NCBI GenBank assembly: GCA_017883495.1
Contig: JADGNL010000018.1
Location: 1 to 11,385 of the forward strand
DNA: 11,385 nt
Direction: 5' to 3'
From: Methanomicrobiales archaeon
Lineage (GTDB): Archaea > Halobacteriota > Methanomicrobia > Methanomicrobiales > Methanospirillaceae
Below, piece after piece: positions 1 to 6,691 of this stretch (within the stretch, counting starts at the first letter, position 1; every line of letters starts with the position of its first letter). The notes below the pieces were generated by a model, which searched no databases, was not told the origin of the DNA, and saw only the letters and a list, made by a program, of their open reading frames with translations. Position numbers and translations under genes: made by a program.

Positions 1-1
1 A

Positions 2-604
2 TACGGCCGGCCTTTCGTCAGGGAACCGACGACCGAGGTCGGCACCTCCCCCCTCGTGATCGTCGATCTCCCCGTCCCGGAGACCCCCGGGGCCGCGGCC
101 ATCCTCGCGGCCGCCGGTGAGGCGATCGGGCGCGAGGTCCGCGAACAGGGCCTGTGCACCCTTCTCCTCATCGCCGGCGGGGAGGTGGTCGATCTTCGCT
201 ATCGCGAGCGCGACCTCGGGGCGCTGCTCAATCTCCTGAGCCTCCGCGTCCCCGATCCGGTTCACCCCCTGTACCGGGTCATGGACCCGCTCGTTCTCCT
301 CGGGCGGCTGCAATCGATCGAGAGAGGTCTGCTCATCCCTTCGCAGCGGCTCGCGACCGTGCTCCGGGCGAACCTCAGGAGATCTATGAGATCCGCGTTC
401 GAACAGGAGATCGATCACGCCATGACGAGCGCAGAGCATCGGGAGGTGGTGGTATACACGGCGTCGTCCTCCGAGGTCAGCCACCTGAATCTGATCGCCG
501 CAGCCGCCCGCCGGCGGAGACGGCATCTCGTGATCCGATTCCCGCAAGCCGTCAGGGACTCCGTCTCCCCGCTCAGTCCGTATCCCCGGGTGGAGGCGAT
601 CTGA
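2..604 (+). CDS. DUF58/vWA-like domain protein, C-terminal part (5' truncated)
   Basis: The frame is open from the first bases of the window, so the gene begins upstream. The GTG at 56 has no Shine-Dalgarno before it and is probably internal. Visible features are a GRPFVREPTTE stretch followed by a hydrophobic strand LVIVDLP (from about base 53), a helix, a strand LLLIAGG, and near the C-terminus a strand VVVYTASSS, a helix, and a strand HLVIRF. This alternation resembles the Rossmann-like vWA fold of DUF58 proteins, in which a VRE(F/P) motif precedes the first vWA strand. DUF58 genes often sit beside MoxR-type ATPases. None is in view, but the upstream side is cut off. The metal-binding DxSxS motif expected after the first strand reads DLPVP, so metal binding is probably lost. 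The stop TGA (602-604) overlaps the ATG of the next small ORF. Family assignment is by pattern only; a generic hypothetical protein remains possible. Confidence 0.6.
   Translation, partial: YGRPFVREPTTEVGTSPLVIVDLPVPETPGAAAILAAAGEAIGREVREQGLCTLLLIAGGEVVDLRYRERDLGALLNLLSLRVPDPVHPLYRVMDPLVLLGRLQSIERGLLIPSQRLATVLRANLRRSMRSAFEQEIDHAMTSAEHREVVVYTASSSEVSHLNLIAAAARRRRRHLVIRFPQAVRDSVSPLSPYPRVEAI
592..600 (+). promoter_or_regulatory. Strong Shine-Dalgarno for the ATG at 604
   Basis: GGAGGCGAT matches the archaeal anti-Shine-Dalgarno complement GGAGGTGAT at eight of nine positions. The GGAGG core ends 7 nt before the ATG at 604. It lies inside the last codons of the preceding gene, so ribosomes finishing that gene could restart here. 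It is the main evidence that something is translated from 604. Confidence 0.5.
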
Positions 605-726
605 TGCAGGTCTCCAGCACCATGCCCTTCCTTGCTCTTACTATTTCGTCGACGTACATCGCACTCGGCCCGATAAGATTCGATGCATGGATGAGTCCTC
701 GAGCGCCGGCGGGCGGCCTGCCATGA
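604..726 (+). CDS. Possible 40-residue small protein, translationally coupled on both sides
   Basis: I do not recognise this product. The ATG overlaps the upstream stop (TGATG), is preceded by a near-perfect Shine-Dalgarno, and the frame ends in ATGA, where its stop TGA (724-726) overlaps the ATG (723) of the next gene. The protein starts MQVSSTMPFLAL and has a mildly hydrophobic stretch at about residues 7-23, then an Arg/Pro/Gly-rich tail. That could be a short membrane segment or may mean nothing. The stop/start geometry and Shine-Dalgarno are real in the sequence. That the peptide has a function is inference. It may be only a leader that carries ribosomes to the gene at 723, the remnant of a longer gene, or a chance ORF in GC-rich DNA. 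Confidence 0.4.
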   Translation: MQVSSTMPFLALTISSTYIALGPIRFDAWMSPRAPAGGLP

Positions 727-1484
727 AGAACTACGGCAATGGATTTGCCACCGGTGCCGCCCTGATCGGCGCAGCCGCCCTGCTCCTCCTTGCAGCCGCC
801 CTGACGGGGAGAGGAGATATGACGAGCGCGACGCTCGTCCTCGTGGGTGTCGGCTGTTTTATCGGCGGCGTCTTTATTCTGACGCAGTTCCAGGGCGAAT
901 CCGCGCCCCCGTGGGTCGGGGGGCTCGCAGCCGCCGATCCCGTGATCGACCTTGCTCGCTTCTGCGCCGATCTCGGCCTGCAGGGCGATGCCCATCTCTT
1001 CCTCCGTGACAGAGAGATCGTCCAGATCGTGCCCGTCGGAGATCTTCCGCCGACACAACTGCCTCCCGACACCTATTCGTTCGTAAGCGAGGAGTACGGC
1101 GGCGGCGTTCAGCTGCTGCCCCCGGGCCGGTCCCTCTACGACCGGCTGGTCCGTGAGAACAATCTTGTCGTGCCCCACGATATGGCGAGGCTCTGCACCG
1201 CGATCCGCGAGGTCGGGGAGGATACGCTCGAGCTCGCGGAGAAAGTCGAGGCCGTTCCCGAAGGAGATCTGATCGAGATCCGGCTCTCGGGCTACCGGCT
1301 TTTTGACGGATGCAGCGCCATCCGGGCGGCCTCCCCCAAGTGCTGCACGATGATCGGCTGCCCGACGTGCAGCCTCTTCGCCTGTATGGCAGTCGCCGGC
1401 CTCGGCCGACCGTGCAAGATCGAGCACGTCTCGACCGACGAGAAGGAGCGGTCCGTCAGGCTGATCCTCCGCCCGCTGGACTGA
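723..1484 (+). CDS. Two-helix membrane protein with cysteine-rich C-terminal domain, function unknown
   Basis: The protein is 253 residues if it starts at 723. Two hydrophobic segments lie at about residues 8-28 and 36-55, followed by a soluble domain of about 195 residues. Near the C-terminus seven cysteines fall at 197, 207, 208, 213, 216, 221 and 231 (spacing C-x9-CC-x4-C-x2-C-x4-C-x9-C), which suggests metal or Fe-S binding or disulfides. The last part (PCKIEHVSTDEKERSVRLIL) vaguely recalls the end of V4R-type ligand domains, but I would not assign it. I prefer the ATG at 723 because its ATGA overlap with the upstream small ORF allows coupling. The in-frame ATG at 687 would add 12 residues, has no Shine-Dalgarno, and has only a poor TATA-like TTACTATTT at 638-646. 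The gene is probably co-transcribed with the genes before it and ends in a hairpin shared with the opposing gene. It is clearly a real gene; its function is not recognised. Confidence 0.8.
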   Translation: MKNYGNGFATGAALIGAAALLLLAAALTGRGDMTSATLVLVGVGCFIGGVFILTQFQGESAPPWVGGLAAADPVIDLARFCADLGLQGDAHLFLRDREIVQIVPVGDLPPTQLPPDTYSFVSEEYGGGVQLLPPGRSLYDRLVRENNLVVPHDMARLCTAIREVGEDTLELAEKVEAVPEGDLIEIRLSGYRLFDGCSAIRAASPKCCTMIGCPTCSLFACMAVAGLGRPCKIEHVSTDEKERSVRLILRPLD

Positions 1485-1521
1485 ACGGGGTCACAACATA
1501 TTCGCTATCGGCCCCGTTCAG
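1481..1521. terminator. Inverted repeat between convergent genes, candidate bidirectional terminator
   Basis: CTGAACGGGG (1481-1490) and CCCCGTTCAG (1512-1521) are perfect 10-bp complementary arms around a 21-nt loop that is less GC-rich than its surroundings. The plus-strand stop TGA (1482-1484) lies in the left arm and the minus-strand stop (1518-1520) in the right arm. No long U-tract follows on either strand. The hairpin could therefore terminate transcription, block read-through between the converging genes, or protect 3' ends. The function is inferred from position. Confidence 0.5.
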
Positions 1522-2939
1522 AGCCGCACGAGCACCGTCTTCTCTTCGCTCCAGGCTTCGAGGGCCTGGACCCCGTTCTCGCGTCCGAGCCCCGACTCCT
1601 TGACCCCGCCGAACGGCACCTCGGGCGGCACCTTCAGGTGGAGGTTCACCCAGACGATGCCCGCCTGGAGTCGGCGCGGCGCCTCGCGAATCGTCTCCGG
1701 GTTCCTGGTCCAGATCGAGGCGCCGAGGCCGAACCTGCTGTCGTTCGCGAGTCGGATCGCCTCGTCGAGATTCGAAAACCGGACGACCGGCAATACCGGA
1801 CCGAAGACCTCCTCGGTCATCAGCGCCGACTCCGGGGCCACGTCCGTGACGACTGTCGGAGCGTAATAGGCCCCGGCGGAGCCCGGCGCACCCGGCACCG
1901 TTCCTCCGACCTCGACCGTCCCCTCATCCTTCTCGCGGACCCGGTCGACCAGGCCGCCGATCCGGTCGCGTGCGGCGATCGTGTTGAGCGGCCCCATGGT
2001 CGTGCCGGCCTCGAGCCCGTTGCCGACCCTGAGGCGACTCACGGAGGCCGTGAGCCGCCGCACGAACTCGTCGGCGATCGTCTCCTGGACGAAGAGGCGC
2101 TTGACGGCCGTGCAGACCTGGCCGCAATTGTAGTATCGGCCCGCTACCGCCCCCGCCACCGCGCTGTCCAGGTCCGCGTCGGCGCAGACGATCATCGGGT
2201 CCGAGCCGCCGAGCTCGAGCGTGATCCGGGCCACGCGGTCCGCCGCAAGTGCCATGACGCGTTTGCCCGTCGCCGACGAGCCCGTGAACGAGACCTTCCG
2301 GACTGCGGGGTCCGTGACCAGAGCCTCGCCGACGATCTCGCCCGGTCCGGTCACGACGTTCAGCACCCCCGCGGGGAGTCCGGCCTCGTGCAGACATTCG
2401 GCGAGGGCGAGAGGCGTGAGCGGGGCGGTCGAGGCCGGCTTCACGATCTGTGCGTTCCCGCAGAGAAGGGCCGGGACGGCCTTCCAGGCAAAGAGCAGGG
2501 CCGGCATGTTCCAGGGGATGATCGCGCCGGTCACGCCGATCGGCTCGTGACGGACCTCCGCCTCGAGCCCGCCGCCAAGCCGCACCCCGGAGTCCGAGAA
2601 ACTCGAGGCGAGGCCAGCATAATACTCGAAGACGTTCGCGGCGCCCCGCACCTCGTCGACCGCCTCGCGAAGCGGCTTGCCCTGCTCCCGCGTCAGCTGC
2701 TCGGCGAGCCGGTCCGTCCGCGCGCGGATGAGCGTCGCCGCCCTGGCCAGGACCTTCCCGCGGTCGCGGGCGAGGGTCTCCCCCCAACCCGGTGCCGCTG
2801 CCGTCACCGCCTCGACCGCGGCCCGGAGGTCGTCCGCGTCCCCCAGCGGGACACGGGCGATCACCTCGCCCGTCGCGGGGTTCGTCAGCTCGAACGAGCG
2901 CCCCGAGGACGCCTCCCGTCGCTCGCCGGCAATCAGCAT
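1518..2939 (-). CDS. NAD(P)-dependent aldehyde dehydrogenase
   Basis: This 473-residue protein is a full-length aldehyde dehydrogenase, oxidising an aldehyde to its carboxylate with NAD(P)+ in the cytoplasm. Key residues are all visible: Asn144 in IIPWNMPA, Lys167 in VKPAS, SFTGSSATGK at 217-226, general base Glu242 in LELGG, nucleophile Cys276 in NCGQVCTAVKR, and Glu377 in EEVFGP. Ser170 occupies the position where NAD-preferring enzymes usually carry Glu; KPAS also occurs in NADP-using GabD-type enzymes, so NADP use is plausible. The C-terminal PFGGVKESGLGREN is typical. The substrate cannot be read from the sequence; succinate-semialdehyde, lactaldehyde and betaine-aldehyde types are all possible. 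AGGAGG (2957-2952) lies 12 nt before the ATG, slightly far but usable. The gene follows the hydrolase gene by 25 nt and is probably co-transcribed. Its stop sits in the shared terminator stem. Confidence 0.93.
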   Translation of the reverse strand: MLIAGERREASSGRSFELTNPATGEVIARVPLGDADDLRAAVEAVTAAAPGWGETLARDRGKVLARAATLIRARTDRLAEQLTREQGKPLREAVDEVRGAANVFEYYAGLASSFSDSGVRLGGGLEAEVRHEPIGVTGAIIPWNMPALLFAWKAVPALLCGNAQIVKPASTAPLTPLALAECLHEAGLPAGVLNVVTGPGEIVGEALVTDPAVRKVSFTGSSATGKRVMALAADRVARITLELGGSDPMIVCADADLDSAVAGAVAGRYYNCGQVCTAVKRLFVQETIADEFVRRLTASVSRLRVGNGLEAGTTMGPLNTIAARDRIGGLVDRVREKDEGTVEVGGTVPGAPGSAGAYYAPTVVTDVAPESALMTEEVFGPVLPVVRFSNLDEAIRLANDSRFGLGASIWTRNPETIREAPRRLQAGIVWVNLHLKVPPEVPFGGVKESGLGRENGVQALEAWSEEKTVLVRL

Positions 2940-2964
2940 GGCTCAGTCTCGCCTCCTGACGCCT

Positions 2965-4191
2965 TTACGTCCCCACGTCCCATGCCGAGAGGTACCGCGC
3001 CTGCTCGTCCGTGAGGGAGTCGATCGCGATGCCGAGCGAGGCCAGTTTCTCACGGGCCACGGCCTCGTCGATCGCGGTCGGCACCTCGTAGACGCCGCCC
3101 GGCAGGTCCCGTCCGTGCCGGACGATATACTCGGCCGAGAGGGCCTGGACCGCAAAGGAGAGGTCCATCACCTCGATCGGGTGACCCATCCCCTTCGGGG
3201 TCGCGAGATTGACGAGCCGGCCCTCGGCGAGGACGTGGATGCGTCGGTCTCCGAGGGTGAACGTCTCGATCCCGTCGCGCTGCTCGGCCGCGCCGGCAAG
3301 CGCGCGGAGCCGGTCGAGGTCGATCTCGACGTTGAAGTGGCCCGCGTTCGCGAGGATCGCCCCGTCCCTCATCAGCAGGAAGTGGCGCTCGCCGATCACG
3401 CCGACATCCCCCGTCGTCGTGACGAAGATCTCGCCGCACGCGGCCGCCGCGTCCATGGGCATCACGTCGAAGCCGTCCATGTGCGCCTCGAGCGCGCGGC
3501 GCGGGTCCACCTCGGTCACGATCACCCGCGCACCCAGTCCCTTCGCCTTCCGCGCGAGACCGCGGCCGCAGTAGCCGTAGCCTGCAACGACGAACCGCTT
3601 GCCCGCCATCAGCACGTTCGTGGTGATCATCAGCGAGGCGAGCACGGACTCGCCCGTGCCGTGGACGTTGTCGAACGAGCGCTTCATCGGCGTATCGTTC
3701 ACGGCGATGACGGGGAACTCGAGCTTCCCCTCGGCAGCCATCGCGCGGAGCCGGTGAATCCCGGTCGTCGTCTCCTCGCATCCGCCGATCACGCCTTCGA
3801 GGAGCTCGCGCCGGGACGTGTGGAGTCGGTGGATAAGATCCATGCCGTCGTCGATGGTCACGGTCGGTTTGGTGTCGAGCACGCGATCGATCGCGGCGTA
3901 GTATTCGTCGACCGGGCAGGCGTGCCGTGCATAGCACCGGATACCCTCGAACTCTCCGAGCGCGGCGGCGACGTCGTCCTGGGTCGAGAGGGGGTTGCAG
4001 CCCGTGATCGCCACCTCGGCCCCGCCGGCCGCGAGGGCCCGGACCAGGTTCGCCGTCTTGGCCTCGACGTGAAGCGCCATCGCGATCCGCTGCCCCTCGA
4101 ACGGCCGCTCGGCCGCGAACCGCTCCGCAATCGCGCGCAGCACGGGCATGTACTGCGCAGCCCAGGTGATCTTGCGCATCCCCGAGTCCAT
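2965..4191 (-). CDS. ahcY: Adenosylhomocysteinase / S-inosyl-L-homocysteine hydrolase
   Basis: The enzyme cleaves S-adenosylhomocysteine (or, in some methanogens such as Methanocaldococcus jannaschii, S-inosylhomocysteine) to homocysteine and the nucleoside, keeping the SAM cycle running. From the ATG at 4191 it has 408 residues. Visible family motifs are CNPLSTQDD (65-73), GCEETTTGIHRL (137-148), MKRSFDN with Lys170, Asp174 and Asn175, the NAD-binding GYGYCGRG (204-211), VTEVDP (225-230), FVTTTGD (256-262), GHFNVEID (284-291) and AEGRLVNLA (322-330). It lacks the C-terminal KPDHYRY-type tail of eukaryotic enzymes, as archaeal members usually do. An in-frame ATG at 4227 would add a Ser/Thr/Pro-rich 12-residue leader that looks unconserved and starts almost on the TATA-like core, so 4191 (or 4179) is preferred. 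Neither has a clear Shine-Dalgarno. Whether the substrate is the adenosyl or inosyl form cannot be decided here. Confidence 0.93.
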   Translation of the reverse strand: MDSGMRKITWAAQYMPVLRAIAERFAAERPFEGQRIAMALHVEAKTANLVRALAAGGAEVAITGCNPLSTQDDVAAALGEFEGIRCYARHACPVDEYYAAIDRVLDTKPTVTIDDGMDLIHRLHTSRRELLEGVIGGCEETTTGIHRLRAMAAEGKLEFPVIAVNDTPMKRSFDNVHGTGESVLASLMITTNVLMAGKRFVVAGYGYCGRGLARKAKGLGARVIVTEVDPRRALEAHMDGFDVMPMDAAAACGEIFVTTTGDVGVIGERHFLLMRDGAILANAGHFNVEIDLDRLRALAGAAEQRDGIETFTLGDRRIHVLAEGRLVNLATPKGMGHPIEVMDLSFAVQALSAEYIVRHGRDLPGGVYEVPTAIDEAVAREKLASLGIAIDSLTDEQARYLSAWDVGT

Positions 4192-4229
4192 GTCCGTAGA
4201 GGTGGACGGCGGGCTACTTGAATCCATAA

Positions 4230-4248
4230 CTCTCTATACGCCGGAGAG
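4230..4248. promoter_or_regulatory. TATA-like core shared by divergent hisF and hydrolase genes
   Basis: CTCTC-TATACGCCG-GAGAG contains a TATA core at 4235-4238, flanked by 5-bp inverted arms (4230-4234 and 4244-4248). The core lies 27-30 nt before the hisF ATG (4265), the distance expected for a leaderless archaeal transcript. hisF also has no well-spaced Shine-Dalgarno. Read on the minus strand the same core (TATAGAG) would start transcription around 4205-4212, just before the hydrolase start at 4191. It is a weak match to the methanogen TATA consensus. The flanking arms could be an operator or chance. Confidence 0.4.
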
Positions 4249-4264
4249 CGACCGGGTACGTGCG

Positions 4265-5071
4265 ATGGTGCTGACCAAGCGGATCATCCCGTGCCTGGAT
4301 ATCAAGGACGGGCGGGTGGTCAAGGGCACGAACTTCCTCGGGCTGCGGGACGCGGGCGACCCGGTCGAGCTCGCGGCGCGGTACAACGAGCAGGGCGCCG
4401 ACGAGGTGGTCTTCCTCGACATCACGGCCTCGAAGGAGGGGCGCGGCACGATCGTCGAGGTGATCGAGCGCGCGGCCGACCAGCTCTTTCTGCCGCTCAC
4501 GGTCGGCGGCGGGATCAGGACCACGGACGACATCCGCCTGATCCTCCGCGCCGGCGCGGACAAGGTCAGCGTCAACACGAGCGCGGTCGAGCGGCCCGAG
4601 CTGATCGCCGAGGGCGCGAATGCGTTCGGTACCCAGTGCATCGTGATCGCGATGGACGTGCGGCGTAACTTTACGCCGAACCCCGAGGGGACGACGATCG
4701 TTCTCGGCGACGGGCGCAGCTGCTGGTACGAGGTCGTGACCTACGGCGGGCGGCGACCGACCGGGATCGACGCGATCGCGTGGGTCCGCGAGGCCGAAGA
4801 GCGGGGAGCCGGCGAGGTGCTGCTCACCAGCATGGAGACGGACGGGACCAGGGACGGGTTCGACCTCGCGATCACGGCCGCCGTCTCGGACGCGGTCGGC
4901 ATTCCCGTGATCGCGAGCGGCGGCGTCGGTACGCTCGAACACTTCTACGACGGGTTCGTTACGGGGAAGGCCGACGCGGCCCTCGCGGCCTCGGTCTTCC
5001 ATTACGGCGAGATGACCGTCAGTGAAGTAAAAGAGTACCTGGCCGGACGGGGCATCCCGGTCCGGCCCTGA
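4265..5071 (+). CDS. hisF: Imidazole glycerol phosphate synthase, cyclase subunit HisF
   Basis: HisF uses ammonia delivered by HisH to turn PRFAR into imidazole glycerol phosphate and AICAR, linking histidine and purine synthesis. The protein has 268 residues from the ATG at 4265, which gives the canonical N-terminus MVLTKRIIPCLDIKDGRVVKG. The (beta/alpha)8 landmarks are all present: catalytic Asp12 and Asp131, FLDITAS (50-56), phosphate-binding TVGGGI (79-84), ADKVSVNT (98-105), TYGGRRPTG (159-167), LLTSMETDGT (186-195), IASGGVG (216-222) and ALAASVFHYGE (239-249). The segment at about 132-155 (RRNFTPNP to WYEV) is longer than in bacterial HisF; longer versions are usual in methanogens. The frame is open further upstream to 4148, but that extension overlaps the divergent gene and resembles no HisF. 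No other his gene is nearby, so the pathway is scattered. The stop lies only 4 nt from the convergent pheT stop. Confidence 0.97.
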   Translation: MVLTKRIIPCLDIKDGRVVKGTNFLGLRDAGDPVELAARYNEQGADEVVFLDITASKEGRGTIVEVIERAADQLFLPLTVGGGIRTTDDIRLILRAGADKVSVNTSAVERPELIAEGANAFGTQCIVIAMDVRRNFTPNPEGTTIVLGDGRSCWYEVVTYGGRRPTGIDAIAWVREAEERGAGEVLLTSMETDGTRDGFDLAITAAVSDAVGIPVIASGGVGTLEHFYDGFVTGKADAALAASVFHYGEMTVSEVKEYLAGRGIPVRP

Positions 5072-5075
5072 AGTC

Positions 5076-6689
5076 TCAGAGGAGAGCCGAGAGGTCGAGC
5101 TCGACCGCGGCCACCGGGTGATCCAGGCCGAACGCGCCGAGCACCTCGGGATGGACTTCGCCGAACACTCCGACCGGGACGCCGCCAACGACGAGCGCTC
5201 CGCGCCGTCCCTCGATGAAGGCCGGGTCGTCGGACTCGACGGCCGAGTACGCGAGACCGAGCTCGCGGCAGAGAGCGTCGGCCACGGCGTAGGCCTCCGA
5301 GAAGTCCGCGGCGCCGTGGCACGAGACCGCGGCCGTACCGAGTCCGGTTACGAACCCGCGGAGGGTCTCGCCGACTGCGAAGAGCCGCTGCGGGAGCTCG
5401 CGGAACCGGTTGTACTCGAGGAGCTCCATCAGGAGGGGCAGGAGCGAGGTCCGCGCCACGGACTGGTCCTCCGAGATCGGGTGGAGCAGCCGGAGCACGT
5501 CGGGCGCCAGCTCCCGGCGCATGCGCCCGAAGAGCACCTCGTCGCTCGTCAGCACGAACGGCATGGTCTCGAGGTAGCCGAGGCCGCAGAGCGCTTCGCG
5601 CACCTCCCGCTTCAGCCGGGTCGACAAAAGCTCCTCGGCGGTGGTCGCGGTCTTCGACGGGATGGCCGGGAACCGCTCGTACCCGTACGCGATCGCGACA
5701 TCCTCGAAGACGTCCCAGTCGTGCATGATGTCCGCGCGGTAGCACGGGACCTCGACCCTGACACGGTCGGTCCCCGTCGGCTCGGCCCCGAAGCGCATGC
5801 GCCGCAGCAGACCGGCCACGGTCGCGGCATCGAGGTCGAGGCCGAGGAGCCGGCTGCACTCGCCGACCGAGACCTCGCGGAACGACGGCGCGAGCAAGGG
5901 CGTGGTCACGCCGTCGATCTCGACCGTCTCGAGCCGCCCGCCGGCCTCGGCCAGCGCCGTGCAGAGGATCGTCGTCGCGGTCTCGACCGCGCGCCTGTCC
6001 GTGCCCGTGCAGTCGAGGAGGACGTCGGTTGTCCCGGTCGAGACGCGGGTCAGCTCGCCGTTGATGATCGGCGGAAACGAGAGGACGGAGTCGCCGGCAT
6101 CGACGATCAGGGGGAAGCGCGGGGCCTCCGCGACGAGGTGGGCGTACGCCCGCCCCTTCGGATGGCGCTCGAGCATCTCCTCCATGCTCATCGCCTCCTC
6201 GAAGTCGAGGGGGACGAAGCGCCGGTCGCGTGGCGAGGCGAGATACCGGAATGGCGGCCGGATGCGGGCGAGGTCGTGCAGGCCGATCGCGACCTTCCTG
6301 CGGCCCCGCCCGACGGCCCAGTGGAGGGCCTCCTGCAGGCCCATCAGGGAGACGATCGCCTCTTCGTCGAGGGAGAGGCCGCGCACGACGGCCGACCCGA
6401 GGTACGGACGGATCTCGGCGAGCCCCGGATCGACCGAGAACGCGATGCCGGAGGGGGCGGTTTCGTACCGCACCGGCCCCTCTTCGAGCCCGAGGAACCC
6501 GCGCAGCGCCCGCGCCGCCCCTTCCGTCGAGAAGAGATCGGGCCGGTTCGCGAAGAACTCGACGTCGACGTGATCCTCCTCGCGCCGTTCGATGTCCGAG
6601 CCGAACATCGGCAGTCGCTCGACGATCGCCTCGCGCGGCAGGCCGACGAGCCGCTCGAGATAGCGGTACGGGAGCGTGATCACAGGCAT
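5076..6689 (-). CDS. pheT: Phenylalanine-tRNA ligase, beta subunit (archaeal type)
   Basis: The protein is the beta subunit of the (alpha beta)2 PheRS, which charges tRNA-Phe; beta supports tRNA binding and editing. It has 537 residues, the archaeal/eukaryotic size rather than the roughly 800 of bacteria, and lacks the bacterial EMAP-like and anticodon-binding additions. In order it shows an N-terminal region with EFFANRPDLFSTEGAARAL (44-62), a B3/B4 editing-type domain at about 90-250 (including INGELTRVSTGTTDVLLDCTG, 209-229), a B5 domain at about 270-345 ending in VPCYRADIMHDWDVFEDVAIAYGYE (314-338), and a catalytic-like core at 350-537 with FAVGE (437-441) and FGEVHPEVL (509-517). The ATG lies 2 nt after the pheS stop, with GGGAGG 8 nt before it. 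The same frame runs open far upstream through pheS and trpS, but that part is a shadow. It is the last gene of the operon and meets hisF tail to tail. Confidence 0.97.
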   Translation of the reverse strand: MPVITLPYRYLERLVGLPREAIVERLPMFGSDIERREEDHVDVEFFANRPDLFSTEGAARALRGFLGLEEGPVRYETAPSGIAFSVDPGLAEIRPYLGSAVVRGLSLDEEAIVSLMGLQEALHWAVGRGRRKVAIGLHDLARIRPPFRYLASPRDRRFVPLDFEEAMSMEEMLERHPKGRAYAHLVAEAPRFPLIVDAGDSVLSFPPIINGELTRVSTGTTDVLLDCTGTDRRAVETATTILCTALAEAGGRLETVEIDGVTTPLLAPSFREVSVGECSRLLGLDLDAATVAGLLRRMRFGAEPTGTDRVRVEVPCYRADIMHDWDVFEDVAIAYGYERFPAIPSKTATTAEELLSTRLKREVREALCGLGYLETMPFVLTSDEVLFGRMRRELAPDVLRLLHPISEDQSVARTSLLPLLMELLEYNRFRELPQRLFAVGETLRGFVTGLGTAAVSCHGAADFSEAYAVADALCRELGLAYSAVESDDPAFIEGRRGALVVGGVPVGVFGEVHPEVLGAFGLDHPVAAVELDLSALL

Positions 6690-6691
6690 GT

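Noticed and set aside
573..1427. Minus-strand open frame of about 284 codons opposite the Cys-rich membrane protein
   Set aside because: It has a charged, motif-free composition; the plus-strand frame has membrane helices and patterned cysteines, so this is a shadow.
1638..4221. Long plus-strand open frames opposite the aldehyde dehydrogenase and hydrolase
   Set aside because: They are antisense shadows; they cross the gene boundary at 2940-2964 without any start signal and show no domain.
4148..4264. Upstream extension of hisF by 39 codons
   Set aside because: It overlaps the divergent hydrolase coding region and promoter, and the canonical HisF N-terminus begins exactly at 4265.
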